23,217 nucleotides of DNA from Gammaproteobacteria bacterium (lineage in GTDB: Bacteria; Pseudomonadota; Gammaproteobacteria; Pseudomonadales; Azotimanducaceae). Below are positions 6,837-14,760 of the stretch, in pieces. The first letter of the stretch is position 1. Each line of letters begins with the position of its first letter. Under the pieces are notes generated by a model that searched no databases, was not told the DNA's origin, and saw nothing but the letters and a program-made list of their open reading frames with translations. Where the stretch lies: positions 1 to 23,217 of the forward strand of contig JAPOYW010000193.1 of NCBI GenBank assembly GCA_026706425.1. Direction: 5' to 3'. The position numbers were made by a program, and so were the translations under genes.

Positions 6837-8171
6837 TTGACATCCTGGGTATTGCGGAACGCCGTCGTCGTCAACGAGGGCCAAACCATCGAGGCCGACG
6901 TCGCCATCCACGCTGGCCGAATCGAACGCATTGGCACCGGCACGACGAAACCCGGTGCCCGGGAGATCGACCTTGGGGGCGCCTGGCTGCTACCCGGCAT
7001 GATCGACGACCAGGTGCACTTCCGCGAACCGGGGTTCGAGCACAAGGCCGATATCGCCACGGAATCCCGCGCCGCCATCGCCGGCGGCACGACGAGCTAC
7101 CTGGAGATGCCGAACTGCGTGCCGCAGACGGTCACCCCCGAAGCGCTGCTCGACAAGCACACCCGGGCGACCGGCCGTTCGTTGGCGAACTTTGGCTTCT
7201 ACTTCGGCGCTACCAACGACAACCTGGAAGCCATCAAGGCCGTCGACGTCACGAAGGCCTGCGGGGTCAAGGTCTTCATGGGTGCCTCGACCGGCAACAT
7301 GCTGGTCGACGATCCCGACACGCTGGACGGCATCTTCGCATCCTGTCCCCTCGTCATCGCCACGCATTGCGAGGACACCCCGACGATTCTCGACAACGAG
7401 GCGAAAGCCCGCGCCGAGTTCGGCGATGCCGTCCCCATCGAGAAACACCCGGAAATCCGATCCGAGGAGGCATGCTACAAGTCGTCCTCGTTCGCCGTCG
7501 GACTCGCCAAACGCCACGGCAGCCGCCTGCATGTCCTCCATCTCACGACGGCGCGGGAGATGGATCTTTTCGAACCAGGCCCGATCTCGGGGAAACGGAT
7601 CACCGCCGAAGCCTGCGTCCATCACCTGTTCTTCAACGACAGCTGGTACGGACCCCTCGGCAACGACCTGAAGTGCAACCCGGCGGTCAAGACCCGGGCC
7701 GACCAACTCGCGCTTCGCCATGCCGTCGTGGAGGATCGAATCGACGTGATCGCCACCGACCACGCACCGCACACCCGGGAAGAGAAAGCATCGCCCTATG
7801 TCGATGCGCCCGCCGGTCTTCCGCTCGTCCAACATGCCCTGCTGAGTCTCGTCGAACACGTCAAGGCGCGGGAGTTCACCATCGAGCAGGTCGTTCAGAA
7901 GACCGCCCATGCGCCGGCCACGCTGTTCGAGATCGCCGAACGAGGCTATGTCCGCGAGGGGTATTGGGCAGATCTCACCGTCGTCGATCCCGATGCGCAT
8001 ACGGTGGTCGACGAAGAACCCGTGCATGCCAAGTGCGGCTGGACACCGTTCCGGGGATTCACCTTCAGGTCGCGCATCACCCACACCTTCGTGAACGGCC
8101 ACCTTGCCTTCGGCGACGGCGAAGTGCAGGACGTGGCGATGGGCAAGCCGCTCGAATACGCGCGTTCCTGA
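6837..8171 (+). CDS. pyrC: Dihydroorotase (amidohydrolase superfamily)
   Basis: 444 residues from a TTG start preceded by GGGAGGAG with a 5-base spacer. Dihydroorotase closes carbamoyl-aspartate to dihydroorotate in pyrimidine synthesis. The metal-site motifs are in order: GMIDDQVHFREPG (residues 54-66), the lysine expected to be carbamylated in GVKVFMGASTGNM (K145), THCED (H177), VLHLTT (H235) and IATDHAPHTREEK (D308). In most dihydroorotases the first motif is HxH; here the first position is Gln59, with His61 retained. From memory this QVH form is shared by a recognised subgroup of class I enzymes, so the protein is probably active, but an allantoinase- or dihydropyrimidinase-like side role cannot be excluded. 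No other pyrimidine gene is adjacent. Synonym possibility: pyrC-like paralogue. Confidence 0.88.
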   Translation: MTSWVLRNAVVVNEGQTIEADVAIHAGRIERIGTGTTKPGAREIDLGGAWLLPGMIDDQVHFREPGFEHKADIATESRAAIAGGTTSYLEMPNCVPQTVTPEALLDKHTRATGRSLANFGFYFGATNDNLEAIKAVDVTKACGVKVFMGASTGNMLVDDPDTLDGIFASCPLVIATHCEDTPTILDNEAKARAEFGDAVPIEKHPEIRSEEACYKSSSFAVGLAKRHGSRLHVLHLTTAREMDLFEPGPISGKRITAEACVHHLFFNDSWYGPLGNDLKCNPAVKTRADQLALRHAVVEDRIDVIATDHAPHTREEKASPYVDAPAGLPLVQHALLSLVEHVKAREFTIEQVVQKTAHAPATLFEIAERGYVREGYWADLTVVDPDAHTVVDEEPVHAKCGWTPFRGFTFRSRITHTFVNGHLAFGDGEVQDVAMGKPLEYARS

Positions 8172-8181
8172 CCAGCGACGC

Positions 8182-8202
8182 GCCCTGCCGCACGGGTAGG
8201 GC
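8182..8202 (+). terminator. GC-rich hairpin after the dihydroorotase gene
   Basis: GCCCTGCC and GGTAGGGC pair as an 8-bp stem (one G-T wobble) around a 5-base loop, 10 bases after the stop codon. The downstream sequence is only mildly T-rich (ATCTTGG); a TTTTT run comes about 25 bases later. It is a plausible but weak intrinsic terminator. Confidence 0.4.
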
Positions 8203-8238
8203 ATCTTGGCCGTTCAACGCGGCATTGCTTTTTGTTCA

Positions 8239-8280
8239 ATATGCGAATACGTATGAATGTGATATGACCATATGCTATTC
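8239..8280 (+). promoter_or_regulatory. AT-rich palindromic leader of hipBA, probable HipB operator region
   Basis: The 130-base gap before hipB holds a markedly AT-rich patch with nested symmetry. ATACGTAT (8247-8254) is a perfect palindrome. ATATG-AC-CATAT (8262-8273) is a perfect 5+5 inverted repeat with its centre 17 bases away. GAATA (8245-8249) and TATTC (8276-8280) are mirror images, and ATATGC occurs at 8239 and 8270. HipB proteins repress their own operon through short palindromes just upstream, so this is the expected place. TTGCTT (8225) or TTGTTC (8232) could be a -35 box. Confidence 0.6.
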
Positions 8281-8301
8281 CACATTTCATGGAGTTGAGG
8301 C

Positions 8302-8607
8302 ATGGGGCGTTCACCCGCAGCCCGCACGGTGTGGCTTCGAGCGCTGAAGGAGGCGCGGGTGGCTCGCGGCCTGAGTCAGGCCGAACTGGGCGCAATGGTC
8401 GGCCTGCCGCAGAGCCACATCTCGCGCATCGAGAGCGGTGCGGTGGATGTGGGCATCTCCACGCTGCTCGAAATCTCCCGGTCCCTGGGCTTGGAGCCCG
8501 TCGCGGTTCCGGCGTCCCTGGTTCCGGCCGTTCGCTCGCTGCTGCGGGCGGGCTCGCACGACGGCCCGCCACGCCCGGCCTATGCCTTGGACGACGACGA
8601 TGGCTGA
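8302..8607 (+). CDS. hipB: HipB-like XRE-family antitoxin
   Basis: 101 residues. A helix-turn-helix of the XRE type fills residues ~12-66, with ARVARGLSQAELGAMVGL (first helices) and PQSHISRIESGAVDVGISTL (recognition helix and following turn). A short flexible tail ends in DDDDG. In type II hipBA systems this protein binds the operator as a dimer, represses the operon and neutralises the HipA kinase. It overlaps hipA by 8 bases (ATGGCTGA), so the two are translationally coupled. The order antitoxin-then-toxin and the overlap are the family norm. Confidence 0.92.
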   Translation: MGRSPAARTVWLRALKEARVARGLSQAELGAMVGLPQSHISRIESGAVDVGISTLLEISRSLGLEPVAVPASLVPAVRSLLRAGSHDGPPRPAYALDDDDG

Positions 8608-9811
8608 TACGGTTCTCAACGTGCTGCTGCACGGCCAGCTCGTCGGCACGCTCGTCCGACTGGGCGGGGACCGGATTCTGTTCAGCTTTGCCGACGACTA
8701 CATCGAGAACGACAACCGGCCTACCCTCAGCCTTTCATTCCAAGACGAATTCGGCGACCTCCTGCTCGAGGAGCACCCGACCCGGCGTCGCGCCCCGCCA
8801 TTCTTCGCGAACCTGCTACCGGAAGGGCGTCTGCGCAGCTATCTGGCGGCTCGTGCCGGTGTGAACGAGACCCGCGACTTCCCCCTCCTGCAAACGCTGG
8901 GCGGCGACCTGTCCGGGGCTGTCCAGGTTGTGCCCTCGGAATCAGGCGTCGTTCCAGAGCAAGCCGAGGACGCCGACGCTGCAGTGCCCGTCGGTCCGCT
9001 GCGTTTCTCCCTCGCGGGCGTGCAGCTCAAGCTCTCCGCGCTCGAAGCGGCGAGGGGCGGATTGACCATTCCCGCCCATGGCGCCGGCGGAGACTGGATT
9101 CTCAAGCTGCCGTCGCCGGTGTACGACCACATCCCGGAGAACGAGCACGCGATGATGACGCTGGCGAAGCGGGTGGGCATCGAAACGCCCGAAGTCCGGC
9201 TCGTGCATACAGGTCAAGTCCAAGGCTTGCCGACGGACCTTGGGCATCTCGAGGGCAACGCGCTGGCGGTGAAGCGCTTTGACCGCACGCCGCACGGCCC
9301 CGTCCACATCGAAGACTTCGCCCAGGTGTTCCGTCAGTATCCCGAACGCAAACACGAGCGGGCAAGCTACCGCAACATCGCCCAGGTGCTGTGGAACGAG
9401 TCCGGCGAAGGGGCGGTCGATCAGTTGCTGCGCCGCCTGACGTTCAGCGCGCTGATCGGCAACGCGGACATGCACCTCAAGAACCTGTCGTTGATCTACC
9501 CGGACCGCGTCTCGCCGACGCTCGCCCCAGCCTACGATCTCCTCAGCACCGTCGTGTGCCTGGCGGACGAAACCATGGCCCTCAAGCTCGGTCGCTCGAA
9601 GCGCTGGCGCGAGGTGACGCTCGATCAGATCCGCTGGTTTGCCGCGCACGCCGCCATTCCCGAACGGCTCGCCGTGCAGGCCGTCGCGGAAACGGTGGTG
9701 CGCTTCCGGGCCGCCTGGTCTGCGGAAGCGGCGCACATCGGTCTGCCCGACGCCGCGAGGATTGCCATCGACCGGCATGTCGCCTCGCTGCCGATCACCC
9801 GTGAACTGTAG
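8600..9811 (+). CDS. hipA: HipA-family serine/threonine kinase toxin
   Basis: 403 residues from the ATG at 8600 that overlaps the hipB stop. The N-terminal subdomain (VLLHGQLVGTL, then PFFANLLPEG at 67-76) is typical of HipA. The kinase part has the glycine-rich loop RFSLAGVQLKLS (135-146, containing the serine equivalent to the autophosphorylated one), the ATP lysine in WILKLPS (K169), AVKRFDR (223-229), the catalytic loop GNADMHLKNLS (D290, N295) and the metal aspartate in APAYDLL (D313). All catalytic positions are intact, so the toxin is predicted active. HipA kinases phosphorylate aminoacyl-tRNA synthetases, classically GltX, and halt translation. A longer frame opens upstream, but it would run through hipB. 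Confidence 0.93.
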   Translation: MADTVLNVLLHGQLVGTLVRLGGDRILFSFADDYIENDNRPTLSLSFQDEFGDLLLEEHPTRRRAPPFFANLLPEGRLRSYLAARAGVNETRDFPLLQTLGGDLSGAVQVVPSESGVVPEQAEDADAAVPVGPLRFSLAGVQLKLSALEAARGGLTIPAHGAGGDWILKLPSPVYDHIPENEHAMMTLAKRVGIETPEVRLVHTGQVQGLPTDLGHLEGNALAVKRFDRTPHGPVHIEDFAQVFRQYPERKHERASYRNIAQVLWNESGEGAVDQLLRRLTFSALIGNADMHLKNLSLIYPDRVSPTLAPAYDLLSTVVCLADETMALKLGRSKRWREVTLDQIRWFAAHAAIPERLAVQAVAETVVRFRAAWSAEAAHIGLPDAARIAIDRHVASLPITREL

Positions 9812-9900
9812 GCCAGGTACATCGCAAGCGTTGCGCTATCGTCAACAGCCGTCTCCCGAGATCGACGAAGGCCGGACTCGGAACGGGACAAGCCGGGCGC

Positions 9901-11541
9901 CTAGCGCAGGTCCGGCAACACGTAGCCCTTCGCCGCGAGGTCGGCGCGCACCACCTTCTTGTCCATCTTGCCCGTGGACGTCAGGGGAATGCTCTCCACG
10001 AATAGCACCTCGTCGGGCAACTGCCACTTGGCGAAGCGGCCGGTGCAGTGCTCGAGGATCTCCTCGGGCGACACGTCGGCCCCGTCGGCGAGGACGATGA
10101 GCGCCACCGGACGCTCGTCCCACTTGGGATGCGGCTGCGCGACGACGCAGGCTTGGGCGATGCCGTCGACGGCGACGATGTGGTTCTCTAGGTCCACCGA
10201 CGAGATCCATTCGCCGCCGCTCTTGACGAGATCCTTGGAGCGGTCGGCGATGATGAGGTACTCCTCCCGGTCGACCGTGCCGACGTCGCCGGTGATGAGC
10301 CAGTCGCCGTGAAAGCGCTCCGGTCGAGGATCCTGGTAGTACGCGGAGCAGATCCAGGGGCCGCGAATGAGAATCTCGCCCACGGTCTCCCCGTCGTGGG
10401 GCAGGCGGTTGAAGTCCTCGTCGAAGATGCCCACTTCGAGACCCGGCATGAGCTGGCCCGCCTTGCCGACGTTCTCCAACTGCTCGTCCAGGGACATCGA
10501 CGGGTGCTTGTGTTTCATGAGCCGGCGGGACAACGTCGCGAGCGGACTGGTCTCGGTCAGTCCCCACCCCTGGATCATCTCCACGCCCAGGGCATCGTGG
10601 TACCAGCGGATGAGGGACTTCGGCGGCGCGGAACCCCCGCAGGTGAGCCTGGACAGGGACGACAGGTCGTAGGCGTCCGGATTCGCTTCGATGACCGCCT
10701 TCACACCCTGCCAGATCGTGGGCACGCCGGCCGATAGCGTCACCTTTTCGGTTGCCATGAGTTCGGTAAGCCGCGCGGGGTCCATGAACCGGTGCGGCAG
10801 CACCTGCTTGCAGCCGAGCATCAGCGCCGACCAGGGGATGCCCCAGCCCATTGCGTGAAACATGGGCACGACCCCGCACACCGTGTCCGTGGCCGAGAGA
10901 CCCATGGAGTCGGTCATGCACTGCGCCATGGTGTGCAGATACTGGGAGCGATGTTCGTACTCGACGCCCTTGGGATTGCCGGTGGTTCCGCTGGTGTAGC
11001 AGAGACCGAGGGGGGCGTTCTCTTCGAGGTCCGGCCACTCGTAGCGCTTGGGTTTGCCGGCGATGAACTCCTCGTAGTCGACGGCGGGCGCGACGTCGGT
11101 TGTCCAGTCCTCGAACCCCTCCTCCACGGCGACCACGATGTGCTCCACGGACGGTAGACGGCCCCTGAGGGACCCGAGGATCGGCAACGTGTCGGCATCG
11201 GCAATGATCAGCCGGTCCCGGGCATGGCCGATGATGTAGACGAGATCATCCGGCGACAGGCGAAGGTTGACGGTATGCAGAACCGCACCCATGCCCGCAG
11301 CGGCATGGTAGGCCTCGAGGTGACGCGAGCCGTTCCACATGAAGGTGCCGATCCGATCGCCGGGCCGGATGCCGTAGTCGTGGAGCGCGTGGGCCAACTG
11401 GTGCGCGCGGTCCCGGGTTCGGGCCAGGGACTGGCGCCGCGGGCCGCTCTCGGCCGCCGTGACGACCTCGACGTCCGGTGCCACCGTGGCACCCCGGTCG
11501 ATGAGTCGCGACATCACGAGCGGCGTATGTTGCATGGCCAT
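9901..11541 (-). CDS. AMP-forming fatty acyl-CoA ligase (AlkK-like)
   Basis: 546 residues, start MAMQHTPLVMSRLI at 11541 with GAGGA about 9 bases upstream. It is an ANL-superfamily ligase with the phosphate loop CYTSGTTGNPKGVEYEHRS (~200-218), VVPMFHAMGWG, the IQGWGLTETSPL motif, GDVGTVDREEYLIIADRSKD and the C-terminal lysine in PLTSTGKMDKKVVR. The 'H(R)S...HT' segment after the P-loop, GWGLTETSPL and RSKDLVKSGGEWISSVDLE strongly resemble AlkK and other medium/long-chain acyl-CoA ligases. It differs clearly from the acyl-CoA synthetase at 4533, so this is not a recent duplicate. It is convergent with hipA and divergent from the small PspC operon. Confidence 0.92.
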   Translation of the reverse strand: MAMQHTPLVMSRLIDRGATVAPDVEVVTAAESGPRRQSLARTRDRAHQLAHALHDYGIRPGDRIGTFMWNGSRHLEAYHAAAGMGAVLHTVNLRLSPDDLVYIIGHARDRLIIADADTLPILGSLRGRLPSVEHIVVAVEEGFEDWTTDVAPAVDYEEFIAGKPKRYEWPDLEENAPLGLCYTSGTTGNPKGVEYEHRSQYLHTMAQCMTDSMGLSATDTVCGVVPMFHAMGWGIPWSALMLGCKQVLPHRFMDPARLTELMATEKVTLSAGVPTIWQGVKAVIEANPDAYDLSSLSRLTCGGSAPPKSLIRWYHDALGVEMIQGWGLTETSPLATLSRRLMKHKHPSMSLDEQLENVGKAGQLMPGLEVGIFDEDFNRLPHDGETVGEILIRGPWICSAYYQDPRPERFHGDWLITGDVGTVDREEYLIIADRSKDLVKSGGEWISSVDLENHIVAVDGIAQACVVAQPHPKWDERPVALIVLADGADVSPEEILEHCTGRFAKWQLPDEVLFVESIPLTSTGKMDKKVVRADLAAKGYVLPDLR

Positions 11542-11605
11542 GGAATCGGTCCTCGCAGGTGGTTCGGTGCGTGGCGGCGGAGTCTAACGAATACCGAGCA
11601 AGCGC

Positions 11606-11618
11606 GGCGAAATTCGCC
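11606..11618. repeat. Short inverted repeat upstream of the acyl-CoA ligase
   Basis: GGCGAA and TTCGCC pair around a single A, giving a 13-base near-palindrome 65 bases upstream of the minus-strand ligase start. It could be an operator for that gene; no further support is visible. Confidence 0.4.
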
Positions 11619-11724
11619 AGCCCACGTGGCCAAAAAGACCAAGATGGTAGGCCCGTCGATTGAACTTCCTGCAGGGAAATCTTTCAAATCAAGCTCTTGC
11701 GGGAAGCTGTAAGGAATTCAATCC

Positions 11725-11740
11725 TGGCACGTCTCTTGAA
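11725..11740 (+). promoter_or_regulatory. Near-consensus sigma-54 (RpoN) promoter
   Basis: TGGCACG-N4-TTGAA sits in the intergenic region: the -24 element TGGCACG is perfect (11725-11731) and the -12 element reads TTGA where consensus is TTGC, with the correct ten bases between the GG and the -12 dinucleotide. Transcription would begin near 11750, about 36 bases before the GTG start of the small membrane protein. phage-shock (psp) operons are classic sigma-54 targets, and a PspC-domain gene is second in this unit, so position and gene content agree. No gene for the activator (PspF-type) is in the window. Confidence 0.65.
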
Positions 11741-11785
11741 AACCGGAAGAGAACCCTCATTTATTGAGAGCAAGTCGAGGACATC

Positions 11786-12037
11786 GTGACCAGAATCTCG
11801 CGCATCAGTACCCCGAGAGCGACGCTTGGCGCAATCGCTCTGCTCGCCATTGTCATGGCGGGCTTCGGCCTGTTCGCCGATGGCGGAGAGAAGCCGGCGG
11901 TCGACAGCGCCCGGGTGGCGAACGAGGTTGTCGAGCAGCCCGCCACCGAGACGTCCCAGCACTGCTGGACATCCAACCGGACCCCGCTCGTAGCCATGGA
12001 TCCGCGCCGGGAGAACAACCGCGATGGCAGGCTTTGA
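11786..12037 (+). CDS. Small single-span membrane protein of unknown function
   Basis: 83 residues from a GTG start with GAGG 5 bases upstream (CGAGGACATCGTG). One hydrophobic helix (residues ~13-31, LGAIALLAIVMAGFGLFA) follows a basic N-terminus, so the tail of ~50 residues is probably periplasmic. The tail has a single cysteine (QHCW). It is not a recognisable PspB, which is the usual partner of PspC. It overlaps the PspC-domain gene by 14 bases and lies directly behind the sigma-54-type promoter, which argues for a real gene in an envelope-stress unit. Confidence 0.6.
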   Translation: MTRISRISTPRATLGAIALLAIVMAGFGLFADGGEKPAVDSARVANEVVEQPATETSQHCWTSNRTPLVAMDPRRENNRDGRL

Positions 12038-12248
12038 TCGAATCCGAACCCGGTTGGCCCGGGACACGCGCAATGGTTGGCTCGGAGGCGTCTGCGCGGG
12101 ATTCGGGCGTACGCTCAACATCGATCCGAAGTTCCTGCGGGCCGGCCTCGTCATTCTCGCCGTCCTTTCCCCGAAGGTCGTGATCGCGGCCTACCTCGTG
12201 GCCTGGATCCTGCTCCCCGCGCAAGACGAGATCGACTACCCGGCGTAA
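12024..12248 (+). CDS. PspC-domain envelope-stress membrane protein
   Basis: 74 residues, essentially a single PspC domain. DTRNGWLGGVCAGFGRTLNIDPKFLRAG (residues ~14-41) is the diagnostic segment, followed by a hydrophobic helix LVILAVLSPKVVIAAYLVAWILLPA. PspC proteins sit in the inner membrane and take part in the phage-shock response to membrane damage. This is a minimal form lacking the C-terminal coiled region of enterobacterial PspC. It starts within the end of the preceding small membrane protein gene, so the pair is probably co-translated. It ends 31 bases before the convergent amidotransferase gene. Confidence 0.85.
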   Translation: MAGFDRIRTRLARDTRNGWLGGVCAGFGRTLNIDPKFLRAGLVILAVLSPKVVIAAYLVAWILLPAQDEIDYPA

Positions 12249-12279
12249 CGGGTCCGCCGCGTCCCCACCGGCAGCGCAG

Positions 12280-13023
12280 CTACGCCGCCAGGAAGGCGCC
12301 AATCCACGTCGCGACGACGGCTTCGTCCGTCGGCTCGTCCAATGACTTCATGCCCGGCGCGAAGGCGTCGCCCAACGCCTCGCGCCGTCTGCACATCAGG
12401 AAGCCGGCGTAGTCCCGGGTGAACTCGGGATGTCCTTGCAGGGCGAAAACGTGACTCTCGACGGCGAAGGCGGCGTTCGGGCAAAAGTCGCTCAGGGCAA
12501 GCAACCGGGCACCTCGAGGCAGGGCTTCAACCTGGTCCTGATGGCTCGCCAGAAGGCGGACCTCGCCGAGCCGGGGACGCATCCAGGGCTCGTCATGAAC
12601 GACCTGCCAAGCATGTACGCCCACGCCCCAGCCCACTGCCGCCCGGTGGACAACCCCGCCCAAGGCCGCCGCGACCAACTGGTGTCCAAAGCAGATCCCC
12701 ACCGTCTTGGCCCGGGCGTTGTTCAACTCCCGAACGAAGTCCTTGAGCCCGGCTATCCATGGCTCGTCGTCGTAGACGCTGGCCCGGCTACCGGTGATCA
12801 GGTAGCCGTTGCAGTCCTCGACCCGGCCGGGGTAGCAGCCGCGGCGAACGTCGAAGAACTCGAACGAAGCGCCCGGACCTAGTGCATCGCCCAGGGCGAT
12901 GGCGAACATGTCCGCGTAGTCGCCGAAGCGGGCGCGGCACTCGGGATCCACGTGATCGGCCTGGAGGACTCCTAGACGCAACGGAACGTCTCGACGGGCC
13001 GCTAGCGCGTCTCGTGAGTACAC
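12280..13023 (-). CDS. Class I glutamine amidotransferase-like protein
   Basis: 247 residues from a GTG start; TTG-initiated MRLGVLQ at residue ~15 is an alternative, since the family normally begins around LRLGVLQ. The class I GATase fold is clear: NGYLITGS (72-79), the nucleophile elbow VGICFGHQLVAAALGG (C111), and the His/Glu pair in ALQGHPEF (H198, E200). Stand-alone members of this family hydrolyse gamma-glutamyl amides. It lies 74 bases downstream of a glutamine-synthetase-like gene on the same strand; the two together suggest a gamma-glutamylation route in which an amine is glutamylated by one and later de-glutamylated by the other, as in putrescine degradation (PuuA/PuuD). PuuB and PuuC equivalents are not in the window, so the substrate is open. 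Confidence 0.85.
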   Translation of the reverse strand: MYSRDALAARRDVPLRLGVLQADHVDPECRARFGDYADMFAIALGDALGPGASFEFFDVRRGCYPGRVEDCNGYLITGSRASVYDDEPWIAGLKDFVRELNNARAKTVGICFGHQLVAAALGGVVHRAAVGWGVGVHAWQVVHDEPWMRPRLGEVRLLASHQDQVEALPRGARLLALSDFCPNAAFAVESHVFALQGHPEFTRDYAGFLMCRRREALGDAFAPGMKSLDEPTDEAVVATWIGAFLAA

Positions 13024-13097
13024 GAGCCGTCAAGGAGCAGATTCGGGCACTTGTCCATTTGCCACCAGTGGGTAGGCGTGAAGGGCGATCGGGGAAC

Positions 13098-14477
<1,380 letters not shown>

Positions 14478-14492
14478 TGTTCACATCCAGCC

Positions 14493-14518
14493 TGTGGATA
14501 ACTTCTGGGATAACTTCT
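14493..14518. repeat. Duplicated GGATAACTTCT motif with a perfect DnaA-box sequence
   Basis: GGATAACTTCT occurs at 14496-14506 and again at 14508-14518, a 12-base period. On the minus strand this reads AGAAGTTATCC twice, just 17 bases upstream of the gamma-glutamyl ligase start. The inner copy forms TGTGGATAA (14493-14501), the reverse complement of the DnaA box TTATCCACA. A third GAAGTTATCC is at 22791-22800 upstream of mgtE. The spacing suggests one helical turn and a regulator dimer or DnaA; function unproven. Confidence 0.7.
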
Positions 14519-14590
14519 CTCCTCCGGAGGCGTCAGTGTCGCCGGTGCTCGCCAAAACCAGATCGTTTCCGCCACGATGTGCCGAATAAT

Positions 14591-14618
14591 TCTTTATTTT
14601 CAATCATTTAACTCGCAA
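14591..14618 (-). promoter_or_regulatory. Possible promoter of the gamma-glutamyl ligase gene
   Basis: The most AT-rich patch of the 264-base gap (14585-14625) reads on the minus strand TTGCGA-N16-TAAAGA: a 4/6 match to -35 and a 3/6 match to -10. It would give a leader of about 105 bases containing the duplicated GAAGTTATCC motif. The match is weak. Confidence 0.3.
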
Positions 14619-14703
14619 TTTCTCGTCAACGACAAACGAGGTCGAAACCAACCCGTCCTGTCATAGCCTTTCGCCCGCATGTGCATAACGACTCAACCGT
14701 GAG

Positions 14704-14719
14704 GTTAGTGGCCGCTAAC
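14704..14719. repeat. Imperfect 16-bp palindrome
   Basis: GTTAGTGGCCGCTAAC has perfect five-base arms GTTAG/CTAAC and a GGCC centre, with one mismatched pair. It lies between the end of cnoX and the gamma-glutamyl ligase leader and could be an operator or part of a weak terminator for cnoX. Confidence 0.5.
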
Positions 14720-14739
14720 AACGCAGGCCAATTGTTTCG

Positions 14740-14760
14740 GTTCAATGAAGGAAATTGAAC
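14740..14760. repeat. Perfect 7+7 inverted repeat over the cnoX stop codon
   Basis: GTTCAAT (14740-14746) and ATTGAAC (14754-14760) flank seven bases and include the cnoX stop codon. The stem is AT-rich and has no T run after it, so it is a poor intrinsic terminator; it may help end the transcript or stabilise its 3' end. Confidence 0.4.

Noticed and set aside
9823..9835. CGCAA-GCG-TTGCG hairpin as terminator of hipA
   Set aside because: Five-base stem, three-base loop and no T run; too weak to annotate.
11643..11700. CCTGCAGG palindrome and TTCC/GGAA pair as enhancer sites for the sigma-54 promoter
   Set aside because: Arms are very short and no second copy with proper spacing was found.
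14493..14760. Replication origin suggested by a DnaA box and AT-rich stretch
   Set aside because: Only one perfect box, no box cluster, and no dnaA, dnaN, gidA or parAB nearby.
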